Source: an uncultured Pelagibacteraceae bacterium
GTDB taxonomy: Bacteria; Pseudomonadota; Alphaproteobacteria; Pelagibacterales; Pelagibacteraceae
Direction: 5' to 3'
Assembly (NCBI GenBank): GCA_902557585.1
Contig: CACEBA010000001.1
Location: forward strand, 1 to 47,004
DNA: 47,004 nt
A program made the translations under genes and the position numbers. This document shows positions 1-9,074 of the stretch, piece after piece; within the stretch, counting starts at the first letter, position 1, and the number at the start of each line of letters is the position of its first letter. The notes below the pieces were generated by a model. The model ran no database searches. It was given only the letters and a program-made list of their open reading frames with translations, and was not told the DNA's origin.

Positions 1-234
1 CGTTACTGGAGAGGTCCTGTTTGGATAAATTGTAATTGGATTATCTATCAAGGGTTAAAAAATAAAGATAAAAGCTTTGCTAATAAAATTAAGGAAAAAA
101 CAATTAATCTAATTAAAAAAAACGGCTTTTTTGAATACTACAGTTTTAAAACTGGAAAAGCTTTTGGAGCAAGTAACTTTTCTTGGACTGCCTCTTTATT
201 TTTAGATCTCTTATTAGATAAGCAACAGAACTGA
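1..234 (+). CDS. GH63/MGH1-like glycoside hydrolase, C-terminal end (5' truncated)
   Basis: The reading frame is open from the first base to a TGA at 232-234 and gives the last 77 residues of a protein. It contains YWRGPVWIN at residues 2-10 and SNFSWTAS near the end. Both are typical of the (alpha/alpha)6-barrel C-terminus of GH63/MGH1-like glucosidases and mannosylglycerate hydrolases, where the YWRGP(V/I)W segment lines the active site. The catalytic acid region lies outside the window, so substrate (glucosylglycerate, mannosylglycerate or a small glucoside) cannot be assigned. It converges on the next gene with two bases between the stop codons. Confidence 0.7.
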   Translation, partial: RYWRGPVWINCNWIIYQGLKNKDKSFANKIKEKTINLIKKNGFFEYYSFKTGKAFGASNFSWTASLFLDLLLDKQQN

Positions 235-236
235 AT

Positions 237-605
237 TTAATTGACTGGTATTGTAAAGCTTGGAGCATACGTTCTGTGCTTGTCAGTTATTGCATCTGTT
301 ATACCTAAATCAAAAAATAGAACACTTGCTCCTAATTTTGCACCTTCCATACTGCTAGCTATGCCACCGATGCCTGTTTTACCTTCATCTGTTTTGCAGT
401 TATATCTTAAAATATCATCGGACCTTCTAATACTAAATGTGCCAGGAACTTTTCCACTCCATTGACCTCTTTTATTTGTAAGAGTACAGCTTCCATTGCT
501 ACCATCACTGAATGATAATGCTACAGGTACATTTGGATCGTTTACAATTGTTGCGCATGAAAATAATAAAAAGGATGAAACTATAAGATATAAAATTTTT
601 TTCAT
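237..605 (-). CDS. small lipoprotein of unknown function
   Basis: A protein of 122 residues that starts with a Lys-rich n-region, a hydrophobic core and the lipobox LFSC, so Cys17 should be lipidated after signal peptidase II cleavage. The mature part begins CATIVND and has a short beta-rich stretch (about residues 35-70, with GSCTLTNKRG and GTFSIRRS). This resembles the CATIV...-type proteobacterial lipoproteins with a PEGA-like surface domain. A glycine-rich hydrophobic segment (about 80-105) could pack against the membrane. No enzyme motif is visible. The start follows the usual lipoprotein signal. Function unknown; cell-envelope location is the firm part. Confidence 0.6.
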   Translation of the reverse strand: MKKILYLIVSSFLLFSCATIVNDPNVPVALSFSDGSNGSCTLTNKRGQWSGKVPGTFSIRRSDDILRYNCKTDEGKTGIGGIASSMEGAKLGASVLFFDLGITDAITDKHRTYAPSFTIPVN

Positions 606-668
606 GATTACACTTTAACTAGATTTAAGTAAAATAGACAAGATAAAAACCCAATCAAAAAATTGATA

Positions 669-1076
669 CTAATATCGATTATTTAAAGCTTTCATAAGAT
701 AACTATCGTCTAAATTGCAATTTTTATAACCTTTTTTAACAACATTTAAATAGCGTTCGGTTGGAAACTTAAATTGAGTTTTATTAACCATAGTATAAGT
801 CATAACTCTTTTCCCATAATAGTAAAAATAATATTTCTTATAAAGTATTGGATAATCCTCATATACATCTAATTTCTTTTCATCACTTTTCGAAATTTCA
901 AATAGTCCACCTGGTACAATTGAATTTTTTTTAAATTCAATATCAGCGGCTCTATATTTGCTTCTAAAGGTAAGTTTAAAGTTTTTTAAATTAATTTTTT
1001 TTATAAAAATACTGTCTTTACACCTACGTTTCATTTGAAAATGATGAAGGTTACTACCGTAGGCAAAGTAAAGCAT
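669..1076 (-). CDS. gamma-glutamylcyclotransferase-like protein
   Basis: The 135-residue protein opens with FAYGSNL (residues 4-10), the substrate-binding loop of the gamma-glutamylcyclotransferase (GGCT/AIG2-like) fold. VYEDYP near residue 71 supplies the acidic residue expected for catalysis. Known members release 5-oxoproline from gamma-glutamyl amines or amino acids, but many short bacterial homologues have no proven substrate. Its start codon overlaps the stop region of the cinA-like gene upstream by one base, so the two are probably cotranscribed. It is rich in Lys, Tyr and Asn, as expected for such AT-rich DNA. Confidence 0.7.
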   Translation of the reverse strand: MLYFAYGSNLHHFQMKRRCKDSIFIKKINLKNFKLTFRSKYRAADIEFKKNSIVPGGLFEISKSDEKKLDVYEDYPILYKKYYFYYYGKRVMTYTMVNKTQFKFPTERYLNVVKKGYKNCNLDDSYLMKALNNRY

Positions 1077-1825
1077 TATCTTTCAACTACTTTTATTTTT
1101 TTGGCATTAACAAATTTTAAAATTTGAGAATTACATAAATCTATTTTTGATTGGTCTTCAGATCTTATTACAATTGAAACACCTAATTTCCCAGCATGAA
1201 AAAAAGGGTAGCTTCCTATCTCAACATCTTGATTATCATTTTGTACTTTAGTTAACGAATTTGCTATTTCACTTTCGACTGTACTTAAACTTATTGTGTG
1301 ACTTTTAATTGGTTCACCCCCAACTATAGTATTTGTTAAGCCTCCTAGCATAGATTTTAGAATAGACGGTACACCCGGTAAGCAAAAAACATTTTCAACA
1401 TTAAATCCAGGAGCACCACTTGTTGGGTTTAAAATTAGATTCGCGTTTTCAGGCATCCAGCACATTTTCTGTCGCCCATCGTTAAATTCACCTGGTTTGT
1501 AGTATGCTTCTAAAATTTTAAAAGCTTCTTTATGAATTTCATATTTTATCCCAAAAGTTTTTGAAACAGATTGGGCAGTAATATCATCATGAGTAGGACC
1601 TATACCGCCAGTTGTAAAAACATAATCATAAGTTGTTTTCAAGAAAGATAATGTATCTACAATTGTTTTTTCAATATCAGGTATTACTCTGACCTCTTCT
1701 ACTTTTACTCCAATTGAATTGAGCCAAACTGCAATTGTTGACGTATTAGTATCTTGTGTTCTACCTGATAATATTTCGTTACCGATTATAAGTATAGCGG
1801 CATTAACTTTTGTTTTTTTACTCAT
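1076..1825 (-). CDS. CinA-like molybdopterin-binding-fold protein
   Basis: This 249-residue protein is a stand-alone MoCF-biosynthesis (MoaB/CinA N-terminal) domain. ILSGRTQDTNTS (about 18-29), TTGGIGPTHDDIT (about 72-84) and PGVPSILKSM (about 150) are the family's conserved loops. The C-terminal PncC amidase domain of full CinA is absent, as in many alphaproteobacterial competence/damage-inducible protein A homologues. Related enzymes act on ADP-ribose or NMN in NAD recycling, but activity here is unproven. The ATG at 1823-1825 lies only 20 bases from the divergent sfsA start, so each gene's promoter must lie partly inside the other or in that gap. Confidence 0.8.
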   Translation of the reverse strand: MSKKTKVNAAILIIGNEILSGRTQDTNTSTIAVWLNSIGVKVEEVRVIPDIEKTIVDTLSFLKTTYDYVFTTGGIGPTHDDITAQSVSKTFGIKYEIHKEAFKILEAYYKPGEFNDGRQKMCWMPENANLILNPTSGAPGFNVENVFCLPGVPSILKSMLGGLTNTIVGGEPIKSHTISLSTVESEIANSLTKVQNDNQDVEIGSYPFFHAGKLGVSIVIRSEDQSKIDLCNSQILKFVNAKKIKVVER

Positions 1826-1833
1826 TTTATATG

Positions 1834-1839
1834 TATAAT
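1834..1839 (+). promoter_or_regulatory. -10 element of a predicted leaderless sfsA promoter
   Basis: A perfect TATAAT sits 6 bases before the sfsA ATG. With usual spacing the first transcribed base is 1846, the A of ATG itself, giving an mRNA without a leader. The matching -35 (TTGTTT at 1810-1815, 18-base spacer) is weak and lies inside the divergent cinA-like gene. Transcription start is inferred only. Confidence 0.4.
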
Positions 1840-1845
1840 TTAGAG

Positions 1846-2544
1846 ATGGAATTTACCAAGTCTTTAATAAAAGGCAAACTAATCAAACGATATAAAAGAT
1901 TTTTTACTGATGTAAAGTTACAAAATGAAACTGTGACAGCACATTGTCCGAACACTGGATCTATGAAAGGATTATTAGAGGAGGGTAACGATGTTTTTTT
2001 ACTTCCAAATAATGATCCTAAAAGGAAGCTTAAATATGGACTTGAAATTATAAAGTCTCGGAAAAATTTAGTTGGTATAAATACCCACATGGCAAATAAA
2101 ATTGCTAAACATGCGTTAGAAAATAACCTTATAAATGAACTTAAAGATATAAATTTAATAAAGCCAGAGGTATTTTTTAATAAGGAAACGCGTTTTGACT
2201 TTTTGGTTGAGAAAGGTGACCAAAAAAGCTTCGTTGAAGTTAAAAATGTAACATTATTTAGGAATATGGATACGTCAGAATTTCCAGATTCTGTCACATC
2301 ACGGGGATCAAAACATTTATTAACCCTTATTGATGCCATAAAAAAAGGTTATAAAACATATCTATTATTTTTAGTTCAAATTCAAAATATGAAATATTTT
2401 AAAATAGCTAAAGATATAGATGAAGAGTATTATAAAAACTATATTTTAGCTAAAAAAGCTGGAGTAAATTTTTTAGCTTACAGATGTGATATTAGTCCAA
2501 AAAAAATTTTTATAGATAAAAAACTTAAAATAATTGATGAATAA
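1846..2544 (+). CDS. sfsA: SfsA family protein (DNA/RNA nuclease-like)
   Basis: The ATG at 1846 gives 232 residues starting MEFTKSL, which matches the usual SfsA N-terminus. An upstream in-frame TTG at 1810 would add 12 unconserved residues inside the divergent gene and is rejected. Signatures include RYKRFFTDV, HCPNTGSM (about 33-40), a nuclease-like core with RFDF and FVEVKNVTL (about 126-150), and FPDSVTSRGSKHL. SfsA was named for effects on maltose metabolism in E. coli. The fold includes a PD-(D/E)xK-like nuclease, and the cellular role is unsettled. The stop codon overlaps the start of map by 8 bases. Confidence 0.9.
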   Translation: MEFTKSLIKGKLIKRYKRFFTDVKLQNETVTAHCPNTGSMKGLLEEGNDVFLLPNNDPKRKLKYGLEIIKSRKNLVGINTHMANKIAKHALENNLINELKDINLIKPEVFFNKETRFDFLVEKGDQKSFVEVKNVTLFRNMDTSEFPDSVTSRGSKHLLTLIDAIKKGYKTYLLFLVQIQNMKYFKIAKDIDEEYYKNYILAKKAGVNFLAYRCDISPKKIFIDKKLKIIDE

Positions 2545-3307
2545 TTATAAAGAAAAATTTGAAAAAATGAGAATTGCTGGAAACCTTGCAGCAAGAACTT
2601 TGGATATGTTAACTGAAAATATAAAAGAAGGAATTTCTACAGACTACATTGATAAATTAGGTTATGAATACATAAAAGATAATGGTGGTCATTCTGCTCC
2701 ACTTTATTATAGAGGCTTTACAAAATCTTTATGCACGTCTTTAAATCATGTTGTTTGCCACGGGATACCTTCAGATAGAATTTTAAAAGAAGGCGATGCA
2801 GTAAATGTAGATGTAACTGCAATAGTCGATGAACACTACGGTGATACAAGTAGAATGTTTTGCATTGGTAAAACACCAATTAAGTTAAACAATCTTATAG
2901 ACACTACTTATGAGTCAATGATGAGAGCTATTAAAATATTAAAACCAGGAATTAAATTAGGAGATATTGGATATACAATTCAATCATTTGTTGAAGAGAA
3001 AGGTTTTTCTGTAGTGAGAGATTTTTGTGGACATGGAATTAGTACAACATTTCATGAATCTCCTAATATTTTACATTATGGCAGTAAAAATACAGGTATG
3101 GAACTTAGGCCTGGAATGACATTTACTATTGAGCCTATGATCAACTCAGGAAAATATGATGTAAAGATGTTAAATGATGGTTGGACAGCTGTCACAAAAG
3201 ATAAATCTTTATCTGCACAATTTGAACATACATTAGGAATTACTGAAAATGGTTATGAAATCTTTACAGAATCTGCTAAAGGTTATTCAAAGCCCCCATA
3301 CTTATAA
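2537..3307 (+). CDS. map: Methionine aminopeptidase type I
   Basis: Removes the initiator methionine from nascent proteins in the cytoplasm. The 256-residue protein has the five metal ligands of the pita-bread fold: Asp92 (VDVTAIVD), Asp103 (HYGDTS), His166 (CGHGIST), Glu199 (TIEPM) and Glu230 (QFEHTLGIT). His75 of HVVCHGIP is the usual substrate-facing histidine. I chose the ATG at 2537 over the TTG three bases earlier. It overlaps the end of sfsA and is followed within four bases by purB, so it belongs to a sfsA-map-pur transcription unit. Confidence 0.95.
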   Translation: MNNYKEKFEKMRIAGNLAARTLDMLTENIKEGISTDYIDKLGYEYIKDNGGHSAPLYYRGFTKSLCTSLNHVVCHGIPSDRILKEGDAVNVDVTAIVDEHYGDTSRMFCIGKTPIKLNNLIDTTYESMMRAIKILKPGIKLGDIGYTIQSFVEEKGFSVVRDFCGHGISTTFHESPNILHYGSKNTGMELRPGMTFTIEPMINSGKYDVKMLNDGWTAVTKDKSLSAQFEHTLGITENGYEIFTESAKGYSKPPYL

Positions 3308-3310
3308 TTA

Positions 3311-4603
3311 ATGATTAAAAGATATTCGCGTAAACAATTAACTGACATTTGGTCAGAGGAAAATAAATATAAAATTTGGCTAGATGTTGAAATTGCTGCA
3401 GCAGAAGCGATGGAAAAACTTGGCCAAATTCCAAAAGGTGTTGCTTCGGTTGTTAGAAAAAAAGCTAAAATTAATGTTTTAAGAATTCATAAAATAGAGT
3501 CAGAAGTTAAGCATGATGTAATAGCATTTTTAACCTCTGTCACAGAAAAAGCTGGAATTAAAGCTAGATATCTTCACCTAGGAATGACATCTTCTGATGT
3601 TTTAGATACATCTTTCAATATTCAGCTAGTTCAATCAGGAAAAATTATTCTAAATGATATTGATCAAATTTTAAAAGTTTTAAAAAGACAAGCTAAAAAA
3701 TATAAACTAACTCCTTGCATGGGTCGAAGCCATGGAATTCATGCTGAACCTGTAACCTTTGGGTTAAAATTAGCTTCTTTTTATGAGGAGTTTAAAAGAA
3801 ATAGAAAAAGATTAAACGACGCAATTACTGAAGTGTCAACTTGTGCAATTTCTGGAGCTGTTGGGACATTTGCAAATGTTGATCCAAAAGTTGAAAAGTA
3901 TGTAGCAGAAAAATTAGGTTTACAAGTAGAACCAATTTCATCTCAGGTAATACCAAGGGATAGACATGCATTCTATTTTTCAGTTTTAGGAATTATTGCT
4001 GGCTCAATAGAAAGAGTTGCAATAGAAATTAGACACCTTCAGAGAACAGAGGTTTATGAATTGCAGGAATTTTTTTCAAAAAATCAAAAAGGATCATCAG
4101 CTATGCCTCATAAAAAAAATCCTATTTTAAGTGAAAATTTGACAGGACTTGCAAGAATGGTAAGAAGTGCCGTTATACCAGCTTTGGAAAATATTGCTCT
4201 TTGGCACGAAAGAGATATTTCTCATTCAAGTGTAGAAAGAAATATCGGTCCAGATGCCAACATCACAACAGATTTTGCTTTAGCAAGGCTTACGAACATT
4301 TTAGATAACATGATTGTATATCCAAAAAGAATGCTAGAAAATTTAAACATAACTAAAGGATTAATTTTTTCTCAAGAAGTCATGTTAGAACTAACAAAAT
4401 CAGGGTTGAGCAGAGAAAAATCTTATAAAATGGTACAGAGTTATGCAAAAAAATGTTTTGCAGAAAATTTAAATTTATATGATGTTCTTTTAGAGGATAA
4501 ATTGATCATGAATAAAATTTCTCAAAGAAAACTAAAGTCTATTTTTAGTTATTCTAAACATTTTAAAAATATAAATTTAATCTTTAGAAGAGTTTTTAAA
4601 TAA
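3311..4603 (+). CDS. purB: Adenylosuccinate lyase
   Basis: Catalyses two fumarate-releasing steps in purine synthesis: SAICAR to AICAR and adenylosuccinate to AMP. The 430-residue, all-helical protein carries the superfamily signature [10 protein letters not shown] (about 262-271) with the flexible-loop catalytic serine. It also has [10 protein letters not shown] (about 94-103) and [10 protein letters not shown] (about 138-147), where the histidine is the general acid. Length is normal for the family. The stop overlaps the purC start by one base (TAATG), indicating translational coupling. Confidence 0.95.
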   Translation: MIKRYSRKQLTDIWSEENKYKIWLDVEIAAAEAMEKLGQIPKGVASVVRKKAKINVLRIHKIESEVKHDVIAFLTSVTEKAGIKARYLHLGMTSSDVLDTSFNIQLVQSGKIILNDIDQILKVLKRQAKKYKLTPCMGRSHGIHAEPVTFGLKLASFYEEFKRNRKRLNDAITEVSTCAISGAVGTFANVDPKVEKYVAEKLGLQVEPISSQVIPRDRHAFYFSVLGIIAGSIERVAIEIRHLQRTEVYELQEFFSKNQKGSSAMPHKKNPILSENLTGLARMVRSAVIPALENIALWHERDISHSSVERNIGPDANITTDFALARLTNILDNMIVYPKRMLENLNITKGLIFSQEVMLELTKSGLSREKSYKMVQSYAKKCFAENLNLYDVLLEDKLIMNKISQRKLKSIFSYSKHFKNINLIFRRVFK

Positions 4604-5388
4604 TGAAAAAAGGAAAAAAAATATACGAAGGAAAAGCTAAAATTATTTATTCAACAAATGATAAAGATTTAGTAATTCAATATTTTAAAGACGATGCAAC
4701 AGCTTTTAATAATCAAAAAAAATCTACCATTGAAGGAAAAGGAGTTTTAAATAATAGAATTTCTGAACACATACTTTCAAAGCTCTCACAAATTGGTATC
4801 AAAAATCACTTAGTTAAGAGATTAAATATGCGTGAACAAGTAGTTAAACTTGTTGAGATTATACCCATCGAATTTATTGTGAGAAATGTTGCGACAGGAT
4901 CGTTAACGAAAAGGCTAGGAATTGAAGATGGTACTATATTAAAGGAGCCTTTAATTGAATATTGTTTAAAAGATGACAAGCTTGGTGATCCATTAATTGC
5001 TGAGGAACATATTCTTGCTTTTGATTGGGCATCTAAAACAGAAATAGAAAAAGTTAAAAAAATGATTTTAAGAATTAATGATTTTATGATTGGTATGTTT
5101 GGAGGTGTTGGAATTAAACTAATAGACTTCAAGTTAGAATTTGGAAGACTAACTTCCAATGGAAAGAAAGAAGTAATTTTAGCTGATGAAATTAGTCCAG
5201 ATACTTGTAGATTATGGGATAGTGTCACAGATAAAAAATTAGACAAAGACAGGTTTAGAAAGGATTTGGGAGACTTAATCCCGGCTTATACAGAAGTTGC
5301 TAAAAGACTTGGTATCCTTCACGAACAATCCAACTTAAGTGTAGTTAATGTAACAAAATTATCCTCAATTAAAAGAAAACATAAATGA
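4603..5388 (+). CDS. purC: Phosphoribosylaminoimidazole-succinocarboxamide synthase
   Basis: Joins CAIR and aspartate, with ATP, to make SAICAR, the substrate of the adjacent PurB. The protein (261 residues) begins YEGKAKIIY, the ATP-binding glycine loop. It has [21 protein letters not shown] and DFKLEFG (about 182-188), then [14 protein letters not shown] (about 201-214), all standard PurC motifs. It overlaps purB by one base and purS by four, placing it in the middle of the purine operon. No oddity was seen. Confidence 0.95.
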   Translation: MKKGKKIYEGKAKIIYSTNDKDLVIQYFKDDATAFNNQKKSTIEGKGVLNNRISEHILSKLSQIGIKNHLVKRLNMREQVVKLVEIIPIEFIVRNVATGSLTKRLGIEDGTILKEPLIEYCLKDDKLGDPLIAEEHILAFDWASKTEIEKVKKMILRINDFMIGMFGGVGIKLIDFKLEFGRLTSNGKKEVILADEISPDTCRLWDSVTDKKLDKDRFRKDLGDLIPAYTEVAKRLGILHEQSNLSVVNVTKLSSIKRKHK

Positions 5389-5627
5389 AAATATCGGTAA
5401 TTATTACATTAAAAAAAGATGTGTTGGATCCTCAGGGTAAAGTTATTCATCAAGCTCTTGATGGAATGGGCTTTAATGATGTTAATGAAGTAAGACAAGG
5501 TAAATATTTCGAAATCGATACTAAAGAAACTAATCCTAAAAAAGCGAAAGATAAAGTTGAAGAAATGTGCAAAAAACTTCTAGCTAATCTTGTAATTGAA
5601 AATTACAAGATTATCGATGCACAATAA
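5385..5627 (+). CDS. purS: Phosphoribosylformylglycinamidine synthase subunit PurS
   Basis: An 80-residue small subunit of the three-part FGAM synthase. It bridges the glutaminase PurQ and the synthetase PurL, helping ammonia transfer. The sequence has the PurS pattern: beta strand [16 protein letters not shown], then [14 protein letters not shown] ([10 protein letters not shown]) and [15 protein letters not shown], and a closing helix ending in NLVIENYKI. Its presence agrees with the small, non-fused type of PurL found next door. Start overlaps purC by four bases (ATGA). Confidence 0.93.
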   Translation: MKISVIITLKKDVLDPQGKVIHQALDGMGFNDVNEVRQGKYFEIDTKETNPKKAKDKVEEMCKKLLANLVIENYKIIDAQ

Positions 5628-5630
5628 TTA

Positions 5631-6314
5631 ATGAAATCAGCAGTCATTACATTTCCAGGATCTAATTGTGATAGAGATATGGATGTAGCTTTAAAAAAAT
5701 TTGGCTTCAATAATAAGATGGTTTGGCATCAAGATGTCGAATTGCCCAAAAGTGATTTGGTAGTTTTGCCTGGTGGTTTTTCTTATGGAGATTATCTTAG
5801 ATGTGGAAGTATGGCCTCTAAATCAAAAATTATGCAATCAGTTATAAATTTTGCAAATTCTGGTGGAATGGTAATGGGCATTTGTAATGGTTTTCAAATT
5901 TTAGTTGAAACAGGATTGGTGCCCGGAGTGTTATTGAGAAATAAATACTTAGAGTTTATTTGCAAAAATGTCTTTGTTAAAATAAGGAGCAAAGATAATT
6001 CTTATTTTAAAAATATTAGTAATAACGTATTAGAACTTCATATAGCTCATAATGAGGGAAATTACTTTTGTACAAAAGATCAATTAAAGGAAATTGAGGA
6101 TAACGCTCAAATTGCAATTAATTACTGCGACCAAGAAGGTAAAATTGAGGAGCCATTCAATCCGAATGGATCGATAAAAAATATTGCTGGAATTTTTAAC
6201 AAAGAGAAAAATGTTTTGGGTATGATGCCTCATCCTGAAAGAATGATTGACCCTTCTCTATCAGGTGATGATGGATCTATTTTTTTTAAAAACCTAATTA
6301 ATAATTTAAAATGA
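5631..6314 (+). CDS. purQ: Phosphoribosylformylglycinamidine synthase subunit PurQ (glutaminase)
   Basis: Class I glutamine amidotransferase that releases ammonia from glutamine for PurL. The nucleophile is Cys85 in GICNGFQIL, and the His-Glu of the triad are in MMPHPERM near residue 200. [12 protein letters not shown] at the N-terminus and [14 protein letters not shown] (about 45-58) are typical of PurQ. At 227 residues it is of normal length. The gene begins three bases after purS, and its stop overlaps the purL ATG by four bases. Confidence 0.95.
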   Translation: MKSAVITFPGSNCDRDMDVALKKFGFNNKMVWHQDVELPKSDLVVLPGGFSYGDYLRCGSMASKSKIMQSVINFANSGGMVMGICNGFQILVETGLVPGVLLRNKYLEFICKNVFVKIRSKDNSYFKNISNNVLELHIAHNEGNYFCTKDQLKEIEDNAQIAINYCDQEGKIEEPFNPNGSIKNIAGIFNKEKNVLGMMPHPERMIDPSLSGDDGSIFFKNLINNLK

Positions 6315-8504
6315 TTGTAAACGAAAAAATAGCTGTCGATCATGGATTGAAAAAAGAAGAATATCAAAAAATCTGTGAACTTTTAAAAAGAACGCCCAAT
6401 ATTACCGAACTAGGAATTTTTTCAGCAATGTGGAATGAACATTGTTCCTACAAATCTTCAAGACTTCATTTAAAAAAATTACCAACCAAAGGCAAACAAG
6501 TCATTCAAGGACCTGGAGAAAATGCTGGAGTAGTAGATATTGGAGATAATGATGCAATAGTCTTTAAAATTGAAAGTCATAACCACCCCTCATTCATTGA
6601 ACCTTATCAAGGTGCTGCTACAGGTGTAGGTGGAATAATGCGAGATGTATTTACAATGGGTGCAAGACCAATAGCTAATTTAAATTCAATACACTTTGGT
6701 TCATCGCAACATAAAAAAACAAAAAATCTATTAAGAGGTGTTGTTCATGGAATAGGAGGTTATGGAAACTGCATGGGTGTTCCAACCATTGCGGGACAAA
6801 CCAGTTTTGACAGCTCGTATAACGGAAATATTTTAGTTAACGCAATGACTTTAGGATTAGTCAAGAAAGATAAGATTTTTTACTCAAAAGCAGCAGGTCT
6901 AAATAAACCTGTAATATATGTGGGATCTAAAACAGGTCGTGATGGTATCCATGGAGCAAGCATGGCTTCAGCTAGTTTTGATGACAAAATTGAGGAAAAA
7001 AAAACCAACGGTACAAGTCGGTGATCCATTTACAGAAAAACTTTTACTTGAGGCATGTTTAGAATTAATGGAAGGTGATTCAATTATTGCCATCCAAGAT
7101 ATGGGAGCAGCCGGTCTTACTTCATCAAGTATTGAAATGGCTTCAAAAGGAAATCTTGGAATAGAAATTAATTTAAACAAGGTTCCATGTAGAGAGTCAA
7201 AAATGACTCCTTACGAAATTATGCTTTCAGAAAGTCAAGAAAGAATGTTGATTGTTTTAGAAAACGGGAAAGAAGAAATGGCCAAAAAGATATTTGATAA
7301 GTGGAACTTAGATTTTGCTGTAATTGGAAAAACAACAAAATCTAAAAAAATTGAACTATATTTTGATAATAAGAGAGTTACTGACATTCCTGTAAATACC
7401 CTTGTTGAAAATTCACCTATGTATGATCGTAAATGGAAAAAAGCAAAACTCCCAAAAAAAAATAAAATTAAAAAAGAAGATATAAATAATTTAAAAATAA
7501 TAGATGTATTAAAAAAAATTTTAGCTAATCCAAATATTTGTAGTAAAGAGTGGATTTGGAGTCAGTATGATCATACTGTGATGGGAGATACTATTCAAAA
7601 ACCTGGAGGGGACTCTGGTGTAGTAAGAGTTCATGGTACCAACAAAGCAGTTGCAGCTTCAGTAGACTCGTCAGCAGTTTATTGTTGGGCTCATCCTCTA
7701 ACTGGAGGAAAACAAGTGGTATGTGAAAGTTTTAGAAATTTAATTTCTGTTGGAGCAAAACCAATTGCTATTACAAATTGTCTAAATTTTGGTAGTCCTG
7801 AAAATGAAGAAAACATGGGAGAGTTTGTTGAATGTGTTCAGGGAATTGGAGAAGCAAGCTCTTATTTGAAATTTCCTGTGGTTTCTGGAAATGTTTCTTT
7901 TTATAATCAAACAAAAGATCAAGGCATCAAACCCACTCCATCTATAGGTGGAGTTGGACTTATAAAAGATTATAAAAAAATGATTACTATGGATTTTAAA
8001 GAAGTTAATAATATTGTTTTAGTTATTGGTAAAACAGAGGGGCACATTGATCAAAGTTTATTTGCAAGGGTTATATTGGATGAAAAAAATGGTCCCCCAC
8101 CAGAAATAAATTTATTTAACGAAAGAAATAATGGCGAAACGTTATTGAAGTTAATTGATGGCAATTTAATTAAGAGCGCACATGATGTTTCTCTAGGTGG
8201 AATAATTACTGCAGTATCAAAAATGTGTATTAAGGGTAATAAAGGTATAAATCTTAAAAAACCAAAATATTTAATTAACGAAATAGAATACTTTTTTGCA
8301 GAAGATCAGGGAAGATACATCATCGAAATTTCTAAAAAAGATCAAAAAAAGGTATTGGATATATTAGATAAAAACGCTGTTCATTATGATGAGCTGGGAA
8401 CAATTAATGAAAATATGCTATTTTTAAGCCAAAAGTCAAAAGTTACAATTGACGAATTAAAAAGTTCAAATACAAATTGGTTAATTGAATATATGAGCAA
8501 ATAA
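6311..8504 (+). CDS. purL: Phosphoribosylformylglycinamidine synthase subunit PurL, interrupted by a frameshift
   Basis: The ATP-dependent synthetase subunit that makes FGAM from FGAR and the ammonia from PurQ. The first frame runs 6311-7024 and ends at a premature TGA. The rest of the protein continues in the next frame to 8504. The junction falls in a run of nine A (6996-7004). Reading eight A joins FDDKIEEKK directly to [12 protein letters not shown] and yields about 730 residues, the normal size of small-type PurL. Motifs such as [17 protein letters not shown] and [10 protein letters not shown] lie before the break, and GDPFTEK, DMGAAGL and GGDSGVVRV after it. All motifs are conserved and the operon is intact, so a one-base sequence error or slippage-tolerant tract is more likely than an old pseudogene. 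Confidence 0.9.
6996..7004 (+). other. Nine-A tract at the purL frameshift
   Basis: Nine consecutive A residues between GAGG and CCAACG. Eight would keep purL in frame. Long A runs are sites of both sequencing indels and RNA polymerase slippage. Confidence 0.9.
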
Positions 8505-8734
8505 TGGCAATGGATTTAAAAGAAATTGAAACAATGATAAAAGAAAGTTTACCTGACGCAGTAGTTGAGATTCAAGATTTAGCTGGTGATGGAAATCACT
8601 ATTCTGCTACCGTTACTTCTTCAAAGTTTTCTGGAAAAAGTAAGATCGAACAACATAAAATGGTTTATAATTCATTAAAAGGAAGAATGGGAAATGAGTT
8701 ACATGCTTTAGCAATCAAAACAAAGGAAAATTAA
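8504..8734 (+). CDS. BolA family protein (IbaG/BolA2-like)
   Basis: The 76-residue protein has the BolA class II KH-like fold: helix IETMIKESLPDAVVEIQDL, strand GDGNHYSATVTS, then KIEQHKMVYNSLKGRMG and ELHALAIKT. His43-region (GNHY) and the conserved His of ELHAL are the candidate cluster ligands when it pairs with a CGFS glutaredoxin. The next gene encodes exactly that partner, two bases away, which supports a role in iron-sulfur cluster handling or iron sensing. It overlaps the purL stop by one base. Confidence 0.9.
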   Translation: MAMDLKEIETMIKESLPDAVVEIQDLAGDGNHYSATVTSSKFSGKSKIEQHKMVYNSLKGRMGNELHALAIKTKEN

Positions 8735-8735
8735 A

Positions 8736-9074
8736 ATGGACCAACAAATAAATGATTTTATTAAAAACGAAATCGAAAATAACGAAGTTTGCTTATTTAT
8801 GAAAGGTACACCAGATGCTCCACAATGTGGTTTCTCAATGGCTACCTCTAACATTTTAAAAGTACTAGAGGTTAATTTCAAAGGTATAAATGTTTTAGAG
8901 GATCAAAAACTTAGAGAAGGTATCAAAGTTTTTAGTGATTGGCCTACAATCCCCCAACTATATGTTAAAAATGAATTTATTGGTGGTTGTGACATCATAA
9001 AGGAGATGTTTGAGAATGGTGAGCTTGCTCAACTGCTCGAAAGTAAAAATATTAATTTTAAAGCTAAAAACTAA
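8736..9074 (+). CDS. grxD: Monothiol glutaredoxin, Grx4 family
   Basis: A 112-residue cytoplasmic glutaredoxin with the monothiol active site CGFS at residues 31-34, FMKGTPDAPQ before it, and WPTIPQLYVKNEFIGGCDI, the glutathione-binding part with cis-Pro. Such proteins bind a glutathione-ligated [2Fe-2S] cluster as homodimers or with BolA, and pass clusters to target proteins. It is paired with the bolA gene upstream. Its TAA is immediately followed by the stop codon of convergent rpsD with no base between. Confidence 0.95.
   Translation: MDQQINDFIKNEIENNEVCLFMKGTPDAPQCGFSMATSNILKVLEVNFKGINVLEDQKLREGIKVFSDWPTIPQLYVKNEFIGGCDIIKEMFENGELAQLLESKNINFKAKN

Noticed and set aside
1810..1845. TTG start upstream of sfsA
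   Set aside because: It adds residues not seen in SfsA proteins and lies within the divergent cinA-like gene; ATG at 1846 matches the family.
1827..2339. Long antisense frames, such as one opposite sfsA, and similar frames opposite purC, glmS and nrdA
   Set aside because: They lie wholly opposite well-supported genes and show no protein-family features.
6918..7005. Independent start of the second purL frame at 6918
   Set aside because: The first 29 codons of that frame overlap well-conserved purL in the other frame and encode no conserved sequence. The second part is the continuation of purL.
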